A DNA stretch of 60,761 bases from MWCM01 sp964558315 (GCA_964558315.1 CAZLCL010000002.1:1-60761), one strand, 5' to 3'; shown: positions 24,450 through 34,931, numbered from the stretch's first letter. Notes: generated by a model not told the origin, from the sequence alone. A program made the numbers and translations.

Positions 24450-27371
24450 ATGTTTAAAAAAATTGATCCCAAAATGGATTTGCCTCAGATGGAAGAGGAA
24501 ATATTAAATTTTTGGCGGAAAAATAGAATTTTTGAGAAATCAATTGAGCAAAGAGATGATAATAATCAATATATTTTTTATGATGGTCCGCCCTTTGCTA
24601 CCGGCACGCCCCATTACGGTCATATAGTAGCTAGCACCATAAAAGATGTTGTGCCTCGTTATTGGAGTATGAAGGGTAAAAAAGTGGAAAGAAAATGGGG
24701 CTGGGATTGTCATGGCCTTCCGATCGAAAATATTGCCGAAAAAGAATTAGGCGTAACAACAAAAAAACAGATAGAACAAGAAATCGGTGTAGAAAAATTT
24801 AATGATTTTTGTCGTTCAAAAGTATTGAGCTATGTGGATGAATGGCAAAAAGTTATTAACCGCTTGGGGCGGTGGGCGGATATGGATAATGCCTATGTAA
24901 CCATGGATAAAGATTATATGGAGAGTGTGTGGTGGGTTTTTAAACAATTATGGGACAAAGGTTTAATTTATCAAGATTATCGCTCAATGCATATTTGTCC
25001 TCGTTGCGAAACTACTTTATCGCAGTCAGAAGTTACCGAAGGTTACAAGATTGTTAAAGATATTTCGGTTGTTGCAAAATTTGAATTAATTGAAGAGCCG
25101 AAGACTTTTATTTTAGCTTGGACTACCACTCCATGGACATTAATCGGCAATGTGGCTCTGGCAATTGGCAAAAACATAAAATATAAAAAAGTTAAAATAA
25201 AAGACGAAAACGGAAATGAAATTTATCTAATTTTAGCTGAAAATCGTATGGCTGAAGTGATCAAACAGGAATACAGCGAAATTATTGATATTCCTGTGAG
25301 TGATCTTTTGGGTAAACAATACAGACCGCTTTTCGATTATTACTCAGATAAAAATGATCTAAAAAATGCAGAAAATGGTTGGAGAATAGTTGCGGCTGAT
25401 TTTGTAACTACCGACGAAGGCACGGGAGTAGTTCATATCGCGCCAGCTTTTGGTGAAGATGATATGAATCTCGGCCGAGAATTAAATTTGCCATTTATCC
25501 AACATGTGGGTATGGATGGGGTGATTTCTGATTCGGCAGGGGATTTTGCCGGCATGCATGTAAAACCAGCCGATAACACGCAAAAGACCGATATTGAAAT
25601 TATTAAATTTTTGGCCTCAAAAAATTTACTTTTTTCAAAAGAAAAATATGAACATTCATATCCGCACTGTTGGCGTTGCGACACTCCTTTGTTAAATTAT
25701 GCCACAAGTTCTTGGTTTGTGAATGTGACCAAAATCAAACCTCAGTTACTAAAAAATGCTCAGGATATTAATTGGTCACCGCAACATATTAAAAAAGGTA
25801 GGTTCGGCAAGTGGCTCGAAGGAGCCAAAGACTGGTCAATTAGCAGGCAAAGATTCTGGGCTTCAGTAATACCTGTTTGGCAGTGTAAACAATGTGGTTA
25901 TCAAGAGGCTTTCTCCTCTGTTAAAGAGATCGAAGAGAAAAGCGGCGAACTAATAAATGATTTACATAAACATTGTGTTGATAAAATAATATTTCCCTGT
26001 AACAAATGTCATGGAGAGATGCGTCGCGTGCCAGATGTTCTTGACACCTGGTTTGATTCTGGTTCCATGCCATATGCCCAGATGCATTATCCTTTTGAGA
26101 ATAAAGAAAAATTTGAATGCAATTTCCCCGCTGAATTTATTGCCGAAGGAGCTGACCAAACTAGAGCCTGGTTTTATTATCTTCATGTTTTATCCACAGG
26201 AATATTTAACAAACCAGCCTTCAATAATGTAATTGTTAATGGTATTGTGCAGGCCGAAGATGGCAAAAAAATGTCGAAGAGACTTCAAAATTATCCCGAT
26301 CCAATGGAGATATTTGATAAATATGGAGCTGATATTTTAAGATTTTATCTTATGTCGTCTCCTGTAGTGGCGGCTAATGATTTGAATTTTTCGGAGAAAG
26401 ATTTATCAGAACTTCAAAGAGGATTATTTAGAATGATTTGGAATGTTTATTATTTTTTTGTCTTATATGCCGACATTGATGGTATTGAGCAGAAAGATAA
26501 TTTTAATTTATCTAATCAGAATATACTAGACAGATGGATAATCTCTGAATGCCAAAAGCTAATCGCTAATGTAAACGAGTATATGGAAAAGTATGATTTA
26601 TCGCGAGCGACTAGAGAATTTTATGGCTTTGTAGATAACTTATCCAACTGGTATGTAAGAAGAAGCAGAAAAAGATTTTGGAAATCGGAAAATGATAGCG
26701 ACAAAAACAATGCTTACGAGACCTTACAATACATCTTAATTACTTTAGCTAAATTGCTTGCCCCCTTTGCCCCATTTTTGTCCGAAGAGATTTATGTCAA
26801 CTTAACAGGTAAAGAATCGGTGCATTTGGAAGATTACCCTGTCTCAGATAAAAAGATCATTGATCAGGAGCTTTGTGAGCAGATGGCTAGGGCAAGAAAT
26901 ATTGTTGAGCTTGGCTTGGCCTTAAGATCAAAAGAGGGCATAAAAGTCAGACAACCGTTAAATGAAATTAAATATGATGGTTCTAAATTACCGGCCGATT
27001 TGGAAAATATCATTGCTGATGAGGTAAATGTCAAAAATGTCAAAAATATTTCAGACACTAAGGGTGATAACGAAAGTGTTACCCTAGATACTGTTATTTC
27101 AAAAAAATTAGAGCAAGAAGGCCATTCTCGGGAGATTATTAGGGCTATTCAATCTTTGCGTAAAAAACTTGGTTTAAAAGTGGATGATAGAATTGTAATC
27201 AATTACTTGTCTCAATTTGAAGAGATTTCTAAATCGGTGCAAAAATATTCCGATGAAATTATGAAGGAAACACTGGCAACCGAGATTAACAAATCGGCAT
27301 CTTTGGAGGGTGGAGAGAATATAAGGGTGAATGATCAAAGTATTATGATTCAAATTACTAAACACATCTAA
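24450..27371 (+). CDS. ileS: Isoleucine--tRNA ligase (IleS2-like)
   Basis: A class I synthetase of 973 residues. The HIGH-equivalent signature is GPPFATGTPHYGHI, followed by WGWDCHGLPIE; the editing domain has TTPWTLIGNVALAI and DEGTGVVHIAPAFGEDD; the KMSKS loop is GKKMSKRLQNYPDP; and the anticodon-binding domain follows WYVRRSRKRFW. The PFATG-PHYGH form and KKMSKRL-NYPDP are typical of the eukaryote-like IleS2 group, which is often insensitive to mupirocin. No separate C-terminal zinc finger of the E. coli type is seen. It converges with the GH57 gene with a 4-base overlap of ends. Confidence 0.97.
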   Translation: MFKKIDPKMDLPQMEEEILNFWRKNRIFEKSIEQRDDNNQYIFYDGPPFATGTPHYGHIVASTIKDVVPRYWSMKGKKVERKWGWDCHGLPIENIAEKELGVTTKKQIEQEIGVEKFNDFCRSKVLSYVDEWQKVINRLGRWADMDNAYVTMDKDYMESVWWVFKQLWDKGLIYQDYRSMHICPRCETTLSQSEVTEGYKIVKDISVVAKFELIEEPKTFILAWTTTPWTLIGNVALAIGKNIKYKKVKIKDENGNEIYLILAENRMAEVIKQEYSEIIDIPVSDLLGKQYRPLFDYYSDKNDLKNAENGWRIVAADFVTTDEGTGVVHIAPAFGEDDMNLGRELNLPFIQHVGMDGVISDSAGDFAGMHVKPADNTQKTDIEIIKFLASKNLLFSKEKYEHSYPHCWRCDTPLLNYATSSWFVNVTKIKPQLLKNAQDINWSPQHIKKGRFGKWLEGAKDWSISRQRFWASVIPVWQCKQCGYQEAFSSVKEIEEKSGELINDLHKHCVDKIIFPCNKCHGEMRRVPDVLDTWFDSGSMPYAQMHYPFENKEKFECNFPAEFIAEGADQTRAWFYYLHVLSTGIFNKPAFNNVIVNGIVQAEDGKKMSKRLQNYPDPMEIFDKYGADILRFYLMSSPVVAANDLNFSEKDLSELQRGLFRMIWNVYYFFVLYADIDGIEQKDNFNLSNQNILDRWIISECQKLIANVNEYMEKYDLSRATREFYGFVDNLSNWYVRRSRKRFWKSENDSDKNNAYETLQYILITLAKLLAPFAPFLSEEIYVNLTGKESVHLEDYPVSDKKIIDQELCEQMARARNIVELGLALRSKEGIKVRQPLNEIKYDGSKLPADLENIIADEVNVKNVKNISDTKGDNESVTLDTVISKKLEQEGHSREIIRAIQSLRKKLGLKVDDRIVINYLSQFEEISKSVQKYSDEIMKETLATEINKSASLEGGENIRVNDQSIMIQITKHI

Positions 27372-28666
27372 GATTTAGTAGTTTTATTGCTCATTTTGCT
27401 CTTTGTCTTTTTCTGAGCTACTTTAGTGACTTTCTTTTTTGAATTGTCTTTCTTTACGGACTTTTTCTGCATTTTTAATTGTTCTAATCTATGAGTCAAA
27501 TCGGAAATAATATTCATGTAATTAATAAAGGCTTCGTAAGGTGTTTCATAAGGATTAAAATATTTGTGAACATCGCCATCCGAAAAATATTTTGTGCACA
27601 TGTAATAAAAGTGATCTGATGTCTGAAGTCTACGCCAATCTTCGATTAGTTGCTTATCGTTACTTGCTAGAATATCCTTTTCTATAGAATAAATTTTTTT
27701 AGCGGCATCTTTCTGTATGGAGTTTGATAACCATGCCGAAAGGTCTCTCTCTGTATCTGCCCAAGACACATAGTGGGGGAAATCAATCTCATCGGAATGG
27801 TCATATTTCTCGATCGCCTCGCTTGGAGTAACAAAACCGTTGTCTGGATGTTTTAAAACTTGGCTTGGTAGATGAAATAAAAAGTCAAAAATTCCGGTGC
27901 TCTCCCATTGATGCTCCCCAAAAGTTTCATAATCCATAAAAAGATTAATCAAGTGGCCATTGCCGTTATGATCATTAACCCAATTAGAAAATTTTTCTGC
28001 CGTAAGAGGGTGATTATTCCAGCCTTTGTTAGAAAAACGAAAAGCTATGTCGTCGGACAACTTGTAGTTTTTTAAAAGCAATTTAATATTATCTGCACCT
28101 TTAGCTTTATAAACAAAATTTGGGCTTCTCCAGCCTAGTATATGATCTGCACCTTCAGCGATAATTCCTTTATAACCCAAGCCCTCTACCTCTTTTGCTA
28201 CATCGTTACTATAGATCAATTCAGTGTTTCTAAAGACCTTTGGTTTAACGCCGAAATGTTTAGCAATTTTTTGACTATGCAGATTTATTTGATGGCGAAA
28301 TTCATCTTTTGAATACAAAAAAGACAAAGAGTGATGATATGTCTCTTCGAGAATTTCGGCTCTTCCAGTATCAACAAGTTTCTTAAAAGAATCTAATACG
28401 GCAGGATTAAATTCTTCTGCTTGTTCAATAAAAACACCCGAAAGTGAATATGATACCTTCATCTCGGGATGCTTAATTAACAAGTCTAGTATAACTTTAT
28501 TAGCTGGTAAATAACATTTTTCCGCAACTTTGTTAAAAATCTTTTCGTTGCTAAGACGATCTTCTGAGCTTAAAAAATAGTCATGATCTTTACCAACATT
28601 AAAAATAGAATATTTTTTTGCTCGATAGGGTTGATGAACCTGAAAATAAAAACATATTGCTGGCAT
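27368..28666 (-). CDS. Glycoside hydrolase family 57 (alpha-amylase or branching-type)
   Basis: The five GH57 regions are visible: YFQVHQPYR (region 1), SYSLSGVFIEQ (2), FRNTELIYSND with the catalytic Glu (3), NLFMDYETFGEHQW with the catalytic Asp (4) and SWADTERDLSAWLSN (5). This places it with archaeal-type alpha-amylases; some relatives are branching enzymes. The last 35 residues are an extremely Lys-rich tail (KKSVKKDNSKKK and similar). No signal peptide is present, so it acts in the cytoplasm on stored glucan. It is 48 bases downstream of the GT4 gene and part of the glgX-GT4-GH57 run. Confidence 0.9.
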   Translation of the reverse strand: MPAICFYFQVHQPYRAKKYSIFNVGKDHDYFLSSEDRLSNEKIFNKVAEKCYLPANKVILDLLIKHPEMKVSYSLSGVFIEQAEEFNPAVLDSFKKLVDTGRAEILEETYHHSLSFLYSKDEFRHQINLHSQKIAKHFGVKPKVFRNTELIYSNDVAKEVEGLGYKGIIAEGADHILGWRSPNFVYKAKGADNIKLLLKNYKLSDDIAFRFSNKGWNNHPLTAEKFSNWVNDHNGNGHLINLFMDYETFGEHQWESTGIFDFLFHLPSQVLKHPDNGFVTPSEAIEKYDHSDEIDFPHYVSWADTERDLSAWLSNSIQKDAAKKIYSIEKDILASNDKQLIEDWRRLQTSDHFYYMCTKYFSDGDVHKYFNPYETPYEAFINYMNIISDLTHRLEQLKMQKKSVKKDNSKKKVTKVAQKKTKSKMSNKTTKS

Positions 28667-28714
28667 AATTAAAAAACTAAAAACTAAAAATTAATGAGTA
28701 TTAAAAATATGGTA

Positions 28715-30124
28715 TCATATACTGCTAGCTATCGAAAGCTTGTTATAGAGCGCAATGCATTTATCTGCGGCGTTATCCCAAGTGCAGTTAAGTGCCTCTT
28801 TGTGGCCGTATCGCGATAACGATTCTCTAAGACTCGGATTGTTAATAACTGCAATAATTTTATTGGCTAGCTCATCAGTGTCCCAAAAATCTACCTTTAA
28901 GGAGTGTCTGATTACTTCAGCCGCACCAGATTGTTTGGACACAATTACCGGAACTTTATTGGAAAGAGCTTCCAACGCTACTAGCCCGAACGGCTCAGAA
29001 ACGGAGGGCATTACATACAGATCGGCTGATCTGTAGATATTTTCGAGATCATCGCCCCTTAAAAAGCCCGGAAAAAAGACTTTATCTGATATTCCAAAAT
29101 GCGCGGCTTGTTCGATAATCTGATATGTCATATCTCCTGAGCCGACAATCATAAAAATTATTTTAGGGTTAATCTGCAAAGCTTTATATGCGGCTGAGAT
29201 TAAGTAATCAACGCCCTTTTGATAGGTTATGCGGCCGACAAATAAAACCATTTTTTTGCCACCACTTTTTATTGATTTTAGAGATAGCTTTTTGGTTGGT
29301 TTGTGACTAAATTTTATCCCATTGTGAACAACTTCAATTTTATCCTCAGGAATACCATAAAATTTTATTATCCTGCTTTTTGTATAAGCACTGACTGCAA
29401 TAACTTTATCGGCGTTATCCATTCCTGCTTTTTCAATAGCGCATACTTGCGGGTTGACACCGAATTCATGTGAACGATCGTATTCAAGCGCATGGACATG
29501 GACAATAAGGGGTTTGTGAGATACTTTTTTGGCTTTTATTCCTGCCGGAAAAGAGAGCCAATCATGAGCATGGATTACATCAAATTCTTTAGTTTCTGCA
29601 ATTTTCGCGGCGGATTCCCCATATCGGTAAACCTCATCAACTAATGTATCTCCATAAATCTGATTACTGTTCCCTTTATTGCCATGGTTTTTTATTGTTT
29701 CAAAATAACTTTTTTCATTTAAATAAGGCGATAATGGAGAATCAATAGATTGAACTGATACGCTTTTAGAAGAAAAATGATTTGATTTATTGGAGTGGTT
29801 ATCCACAGCAAAATCAACATCCATAAAGGGGATTTTTATATCGTGTTTAGTAGGCAAAATAAAGGTTATTTTAGTATTCTTTCCCGATAGCGATTCGGCT
29901 AGTTCGTAACATGCGACACCTAACCCGCCACTATTAAATGGTGGCAATTCCCAACCGAACATTAAAACTTTGTGTTGTCTCTTATCAGTCTTATTCTTTA
30001 CCGTTTTTGATTTTAAAGATGTGCTTTTTACTTGAGTTTTGCTCGGTTTTTTATTCCTTACCCCAGCCTTTTTTGGTGTTGAGTCAAGAATGGATTTTTT
30101 AAATAATTTTATTTTTTTAATCAT
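28715..30124 (-). CDS. Glycosyltransferase family 4, glycogen-synthase-like
   Basis: A GT-B enzyme. After a 50-residue Lys/Ser/Thr-rich N-tail comes the synthase start KVLMFGWELPPFNSGGLGVA, the mid-domain FDVIHAHDWLSFPAG, and the C-domain nucleotide-sugar site VLFVGRITYQKGVDYLI, PSVSEPFGLVALEALSNKVPVI (Glu-x7-Glu). The HAHDWLS and GGLGVA elements match archaeal and bacterial glucan synthases. Given glgX, GH57, phosphorylase and MalQ nearby, alpha-1,4-glucan synthesis is the best role; the donor, ADP- or UDP-glucose, cannot be read off. The basic tail mirrors that of its GH57 neighbour. Confidence 0.85.
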   Translation of the reverse strand: MIKKIKLFKKSILDSTPKKAGVRNKKPSKTQVKSTSLKSKTVKNKTDKRQHKVLMFGWELPPFNSGGLGVACYELAESLSGKNTKITFILPTKHDIKIPFMDVDFAVDNHSNKSNHFSSKSVSVQSIDSPLSPYLNEKSYFETIKNHGNKGNSNQIYGDTLVDEVYRYGESAAKIAETKEFDVIHAHDWLSFPAGIKAKKVSHKPLIVHVHALEYDRSHEFGVNPQVCAIEKAGMDNADKVIAVSAYTKSRIIKFYGIPEDKIEVVHNGIKFSHKPTKKLSLKSIKSGGKKMVLFVGRITYQKGVDYLISAAYKALQINPKIIFMIVGSGDMTYQIIEQAAHFGISDKVFFPGFLRGDDLENIYRSADLYVMPSVSEPFGLVALEALSNKVPVIVSKQSGAAEVIRHSLKVDFWDTDELANKIIAVINNPSLRESLSRYGHKEALNCTWDNAADKCIALYNKLSIASSI

Positions 30125-30188
30125 AAAAAATCTAATCCATCTAGGACAATAAGATATTCGCTTGTGTTTTCTTCTGCTTGTTTATAAT

Positions 30189-32228
30189 TTAACATTTTGA
30201 AACCAAAACGATAATACTTTTGTTTTCCACATAGATGTTTCTGCAGTCTGGCAAATCTAATTCTTGTCCATCTAAATATATCCCCTCGTTTTCTTCGGCT
30301 GTGTTTATAGCAATTTTCCACTTACTGTTAGCTAGCTCCGGAATTTCAAAAATTAATCCATTGTCGTCCATATTGATCATAACATGAATTTTGTTTCCAA
30401 GAGTAAATGATAAAACTCTTGATAAAGTATTATCCCAGCCCGGAGAGTTAAGCTGGCAACCATGAAAAGCAATTTCTGGCCAGCCGTTCTTATCGGAGTT
30501 AGTAAAGGAATCGTTATCGTAAAAAAATTTATGAAGCTGTCTAAATTTTATAATTTTTTTAAAAAATGATAAAAGTGTTTGATTTGTTTGCAGATTTGTC
30601 CAGTTAAACCATGAAGTTTGATTGTCTTGGCAATAAGTGTTGTTGTTGCCAAACTGAGTTCTGGCTATTTCGTCACCCATACTAATCATGGGAATGCCTT
30701 TTGACAAAAAAAGTAATGTTAAAAAATTTTTAATTTGACGGAATCGAAAAAATAATATACTTTTATCATTTGTATCTCCTTCGGCGCCGTAATTATTGCT
30801 AAAATTATTTTCAATCCCATCTTGATTATTTTCGCCATTAGCTTGATTGTGTTTTTCATTATAAGAAACTAGGTCGTATAGGGTAAAACCATCGTGAGCG
30901 GTAATAAAATTTAAGCTGTTAAGCGGTAACCTTCCGGTATGTTGATAAAGATCGGCGCTACCGGTTATTCTGCCAGCTATAGAAGGAACAAGCCCCATGT
31001 CGCCCCTGACAAATCTTCTCATTTCATCTCGATATCGCCCATTCCACTCCACAAAGCGGTAGCCGGGAAATTTTCCGACCAAATAGGCACCACCTGCGTC
31101 CCATGGTTCAGCGAATATCTTGGTTTGAGCCAATCTTTCGCTCATATCAATATTCCAAAGAACGGTGGGGTATTTCATAACGTTTCCATCTACATCTCTG
31201 GAGAGCAATGAGGCCTCATCAAACCTAAAACCATCTACATGATTCTCGATCACCCAATATTCCAGGCAATCCTTAATCAATTTCGATACTACGGGATGGT
31301 TAGAGTTAAGCGTGTTGCCACATCCGGAGTAATTCATGTAATATCGCTTGTCTTGTGCAGAGAGATGATAATAAACCGAGTTGTCAATTCCTTTAAAGCA
31401 GTAAGTCGGCCCGCTCTGGTCTCCCTCCGGTGTCCAACCGAATACAACGTCTAAAATTACTTCTATACCGGCTTTATGCAATGCCCTAACCATATCTCTG
31501 AATTCATTAATATGCTTGGTTTTATCTTTTGAAGTGCAGTATCTGGCGTCAACAGCAAAAAAAGATGAAGTGCCGTATCCCCAAATATTTTTTTCATCAC
31601 CGGTGCTAAAATCGAAAATCGGCATCAGTTCTACCGCTGTAATGCCGAGAGATTTTAAATAGGGAATTTTTTCTATGACCCCTTTAAATTTTCCTGGATG
31701 TTTAACACCCGAATCGGAAGATTTAGTGAAATTACCCACATGCATTTCATAGACTATTGTCCCTTCTATAGATTTATTTAGCGGCGCATCGCCATACCAA
31801 TTATAATTGCGATTATCTACAACAATACTGCGAAGCGAGCAATCAACATTATCGGAATCATCAATTGATTTATTTTTATCCCAAATAGAGTAATCTATAC
31901 CTTTTGAGTAGGGATCAATAAGCACTTTATTTTTATTAAAACGATGGCCGTTTTCGGGTTCATAATGACCGTCAACTCTGAATGCGTAGAGAGCTCCGGA
32001 TGATAATCCTCCGATAAAAGCATGCCAAAAATTATAAGTGTGATGTTTACCGGTAAGCGGAATGACTTTATATGGTTTTTTAATGCTTTTACAGTTAAAG
32101 AGTAATAGTTCTATATTGGTGGCATTTTCAGAAAATATCGAAAAATTTACCCCTCTTTTTTTTACTGTGGCTCCGAGTGGATAAGGAGAACCCACAGAAA
32201 CACTAATTTTTTTTGGCATTAAAGACAC
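30189..32228 (-). CDS. glgX: Glycogen debranching enzyme GlgX (GH13)
   Basis: GlgX/isoamylase type with 679 residues: an N-terminal CBM48 (GATVKKRGVNFSIFSENAT), then the GH13 barrel with AVELMPIFDF, VILDVVFGWT, DGFRFDEASLLSRD (nucleophile Asp), FAEPWDAGGAY (acid/base Glu) and NFITAHDGFTLYDLV. It hydrolyses alpha-1,6 branches of limit dextrins. ATG has GAAGGAGGG upstream. It is transcribed away from the phosphorylase gene, and the 85-base region between them holds both promoters. It leads the minus-strand run glgX-GT4-GH57. Confidence 0.94.
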   Translation of the reverse strand: MSLMPKKISVSVGSPYPLGATVKKRGVNFSIFSENATNIELLLFNCKSIKKPYKVIPLTGKHHTYNFWHAFIGGLSSGALYAFRVDGHYEPENGHRFNKNKVLIDPYSKGIDYSIWDKNKSIDDSDNVDCSLRSIVVDNRNYNWYGDAPLNKSIEGTIVYEMHVGNFTKSSDSGVKHPGKFKGVIEKIPYLKSLGITAVELMPIFDFSTGDEKNIWGYGTSSFFAVDARYCTSKDKTKHINEFRDMVRALHKAGIEVILDVVFGWTPEGDQSGPTYCFKGIDNSVYYHLSAQDKRYYMNYSGCGNTLNSNHPVVSKLIKDCLEYWVIENHVDGFRFDEASLLSRDVDGNVMKYPTVLWNIDMSERLAQTKIFAEPWDAGGAYLVGKFPGYRFVEWNGRYRDEMRRFVRGDMGLVPSIAGRITGSADLYQHTGRLPLNSLNFITAHDGFTLYDLVSYNEKHNQANGENNQDGIENNFSNNYGAEGDTNDKSILFFRFRQIKNFLTLLFLSKGIPMISMGDEIARTQFGNNNTYCQDNQTSWFNWTNLQTNQTLLSFFKKIIKFRQLHKFFYDNDSFTNSDKNGWPEIAFHGCQLNSPGWDNTLSRVLSFTLGNKIHVMINMDDNGLIFEIPELANSKWKIAINTAEENEGIYLDGQELDLPDCRNIYVENKSIIVLVSKC

Positions 32229-32313
32229 CCTCCTTCATTTACATTTTCTCACAATATCATAATTATCACAACAACAGCTTTTCAAATTAATTTAGATAAT
32301 ATATCATATTATT

Positions 32314-33993
32314 ATGAGCGATTTTTACAAATGGAAGGAACAAAGAAGCTTGTCTTCTTTATATCAAAAGCTGGCCGATCACCCCGTGGCCTATTTTTGT
32401 ATGGAATATGCTTTACCGGGTAATTTGCCGATTTATGCCGGTGGATTGGGAGTGCTTGCTGGCGATTATGTCATGGAAGCCGAACAGCAAAATTTTCCAA
32501 TGGTTGCGGTGGGCTTATTCTATAATAAAAAATGTTATTCGGGAAGCGAAAGTTATTGCGTAAAAAATATTCCAGAACAGATGGACTTAAAACCCCTTTT
32601 GGATATTAGCGGCAAAAGAATAAAAGTTTCTGTGCCTATTGGTGTTTCTTCGGTTTATGCTCAAGTTTGGATCTATAACTCCGGCACAATTCCGGTTTAC
32701 CTTTTGGATACTAATGTCGAAGAAAATAGTCAGGAGGAGCGGGAGATTACTGATCTTCTATATGTAGTGGAGCCAGAAAAACGGATAAGGCAGGAACTAA
32801 TACTAGGTATTGGCGGAGCCAAGCTACTGCATCAACTAAATATCGAGCCTTCAATTTATCATATGAACGAAGGACACTCCGCCTTTTTATTTTATGAAGT
32901 GACAAGCCGTATCATGGAAGAAAAAAAATGCAACTATTCTTTAGCGAGTAAATTGTCTAAAGATCGGATTGCTTTTACAAACCATACCTTAGTGGTTGGT
33001 GGACACGATGTATTTGATTTGAATTTAATCAAAAAAATGTTAAAAAAATATGCTAACGAGAATGATTTAGACATAGAAAAAATGTTAGCATCGGGTTTAG
33101 ACAAAAAGAATAAAAAAGTTTTTTCAACCACCTTTTTGGCTCTAAATTCTGCAGGGATAATTAATGGAGTAAGTAAATTACACTCTCAAGTAGCTCGCAA
33201 GCATTGGCCTGATTATGATACAAAAAATGTAACCAATGGGGTTAATCTGCAAAGATGGGACAGATGCGTTGGTAACGACGATATTGTTTCGGCGCACGCA
33301 AAAAATAAAAAGGCTTTAATAGGCTATATAAAAAAGCAGAGTGGAGTAAAGTGGAGAGAGAATGATTTAATTATCGGTTGGGCCAGGAGAATTGTTTCGT
33401 ATAAAAGGCCAACTAGCTTATTCGAAAATATCTCAGCCTTAAAAAAGATTACTCAAAATAAAAAAGAACCTCTTAGAATTTTATTTTCTGGTCAGCCGCA
33501 TTACGATGATAGTGAAGGTGGTTTTTTAATAAACCAATTGCAAAAATTTGCCAGTGATACATTTCGTGGCAACATGGTTTTTTTAGATAAATACTCGACA
33601 TCGGTTTCAGAGTTAATGGTGTGTGGATGCGACATTTGGTTAAATACGCCGATTGTTGGGTTGGAAGCTTGCGGCACAAGTGGCATGAAGGCGGCTCTTA
33701 ATGGAGTTCTGCAGTGTTCAACAAATGATGGTTGGCTTCCGGAGGTAGATTTAGAAAAAATCGGTTTTAAACTTGACGATAAGTATATATCATTGAGTTT
33801 AATTGATACAATTTCAAATCATATTGTGCCTCTTTACTACCAACATCTACGAGGGGCCAAGATGAATTCAATTTGGAAAGAAAAAATGGAGTGGTCTAGA
33901 GAGAATATTCTGCACAAATTTGGATCAGACAGGATGCTAAGGGATTATATTGAATTGGTATATAAGCCTTTACTGGCCAAAGCATCAAATTAA
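32314..33993 (+). CDS. Alpha-glucan phosphorylase (GT35, short type)
   Basis: Releases glucose-1-phosphate from alpha-glucans. Blocks: YFCMEYALPGNLPIYAGGLG, IYHMNEGHSAF, FTNHTLVVGGHD, RIVSYKRPT, and the cofactor-binding EACGTSGMKAALNG with the pyridoxal-phosphate Lys, then STNDGW. At 559 residues it is the short phosphorylase seen in Thermotoga-like and archaeal glgP, not the 800-residue type. TATCAT at 32302-32307 is seven bases before ATG, again a leaderless layout. It overlaps the convergent DUF916-like gene by four bases. Confidence 0.92.
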   Translation: MSDFYKWKEQRSLSSLYQKLADHPVAYFCMEYALPGNLPIYAGGLGVLAGDYVMEAEQQNFPMVAVGLFYNKKCYSGSESYCVKNIPEQMDLKPLLDISGKRIKVSVPIGVSSVYAQVWIYNSGTIPVYLLDTNVEENSQEEREITDLLYVVEPEKRIRQELILGIGGAKLLHQLNIEPSIYHMNEGHSAFLFYEVTSRIMEEKKCNYSLASKLSKDRIAFTNHTLVVGGHDVFDLNLIKKMLKKYANENDLDIEKMLASGLDKKNKKVFSTTFLALNSAGIINGVSKLHSQVARKHWPDYDTKNVTNGVNLQRWDRCVGNDDIVSAHAKNKKALIGYIKKQSGVKWRENDLIIGWARRIVSYKRPTSLFENISALKKITQNKKEPLRILFSGQPHYDDSEGGFLINQLQKFASDTFRGNMVFLDKYSTSVSELMVCGCDIWLNTPIVGLEACGTSGMKAALNGVLQCSTNDGWLPEVDLEKIGFKLDDKYISLSLIDTISNHIVPLYYQHLRGAKMNSIWKEKMEWSRENILHKFGSDRMLRDYIELVYKPLLAKASN

Positions 33994-34931
33994 TCTTTTT
34001 TAAGTCGGCTTCTTTTAATCTTGGAGCTGATTTTTCTTTTAAAAGTAAATAACAAGACGATAATTACTACCAAAAGCACAATAAATGATATGACTCCGAT
34101 GATCGGGAATGAATAAAAAACAAATGAAGAAGTTGCGGTTTTGGATTGATTTGTGCCATAGTTTGCCACAACCGCGGCAGTATAATACCCAAATAAATAT
34201 TTATTGGGAACCCACTTAGAACTAATTTTTCTGGTAGTTCCCGGCAGAACGTTATCGCCGTTCAAACTTAACTCGGCGACTTTTTTACCAAAAAAATTGC
34301 TGATCACGATAGAACCACTGGGTTTGATATGATTGACGCTCAAATTTCGAAATCTGATGAAAAAATCATAGTAATCAGCCTCTTTTGTAAAGCTAAATTC
34401 CTGAATTTTGGCGTTGTCTTCGAAACCTCCAGAAATGGTTAACAAAATTAATGAAACAATTTTTGCAACTCCTTGTGAAGATCCCGGTTCTCGGTGGCTT
34501 TTATCCATACTAATCACGATTGAAGCGTATTTCCCGCCAATTTCCGTATCTTCTGGAATTATTATTTCAAAGTTTATTACTTTAGTTTGTCCGCCATTAA
34601 TGGTTCCGCTTGTTTGGTCAAATTTTACCCAGCTGGATAAAAGATTCGATAAATTCGGATTACTACTTCCAATGATTACTTCTCCGTTTTCACCGGTAGC
34701 GGAGATATTATCAATGGAAATCGCAAAAATATAGTCCTCGACTCCATTATTAGAGATTTTTAAAGATTGTTTTATGGTTTCACCTTTAGCTCCGCTTAAG
34801 TCAAATTTTGCAGGAGTAACAGTAATTGTTGAATTGGGGTTTTCTGATTCGCTCTGTGCCCGAACAACGCTCGGTATAAGACCCAAATGAAAGATAAATA
34901 ATATCAAAATGAGGTAGATAAATTTTTTCAT
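33990..34931 (-). CDS. Secreted, membrane-anchored DUF916-like surface protein
   Basis: A signal peptide (about 1-25, ending VRA) is followed by two Ig-like beta-sandwich regions: TITVTPAKFDLSGAKGETIKQSLKI through VINFEIIIPEDTEIGGKYASIVI, then a second part with HIKPSGSIVISNFFGKKVAELSLNGDNVLPG. A C-terminal membrane helix (about 277-303) and a basic cytosolic tail follow. The layout matches the DUF916 family linked to WxL surface proteins of Firmicutes. It is a clear paralogue of the protein at 51294-52223: both contain the pattern HI(K/R)P-G--VI-N-FG-K--EL-LNG-NVLP. Function is unknown; probably attachment to other surface proteins. Confidence 0.75.
   Translation of the reverse strand: MKKFIYLILILFIFHLGLIPSVVRAQSESENPNSTITVTPAKFDLSGAKGETIKQSLKISNNGVEDYIFAISIDNISATGENGEVIIGSSNPNLSNLLSSWVKFDQTSGTINGGQTKVINFEIIIPEDTEIGGKYASIVISMDKSHREPGSSQGVAKIVSLILLTISGGFEDNAKIQEFSFTKEADYYDFFIRFRNLSVNHIKPSGSIVISNFFGKKVAELSLNGDNVLPGTTRKISSKWVPNKYLFGYYTAAVVANYGTNQSKTATSSFVFYSFPIIGVISFIVLLVVIIVLLFTFKRKISSKIKRSRLKKD

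Noticed and set aside
30121..30321. 66-residue frame between glgX and the GT4 gene
   Set aside because: It mostly overlaps the end of glgX in another frame and shows no homology pattern.
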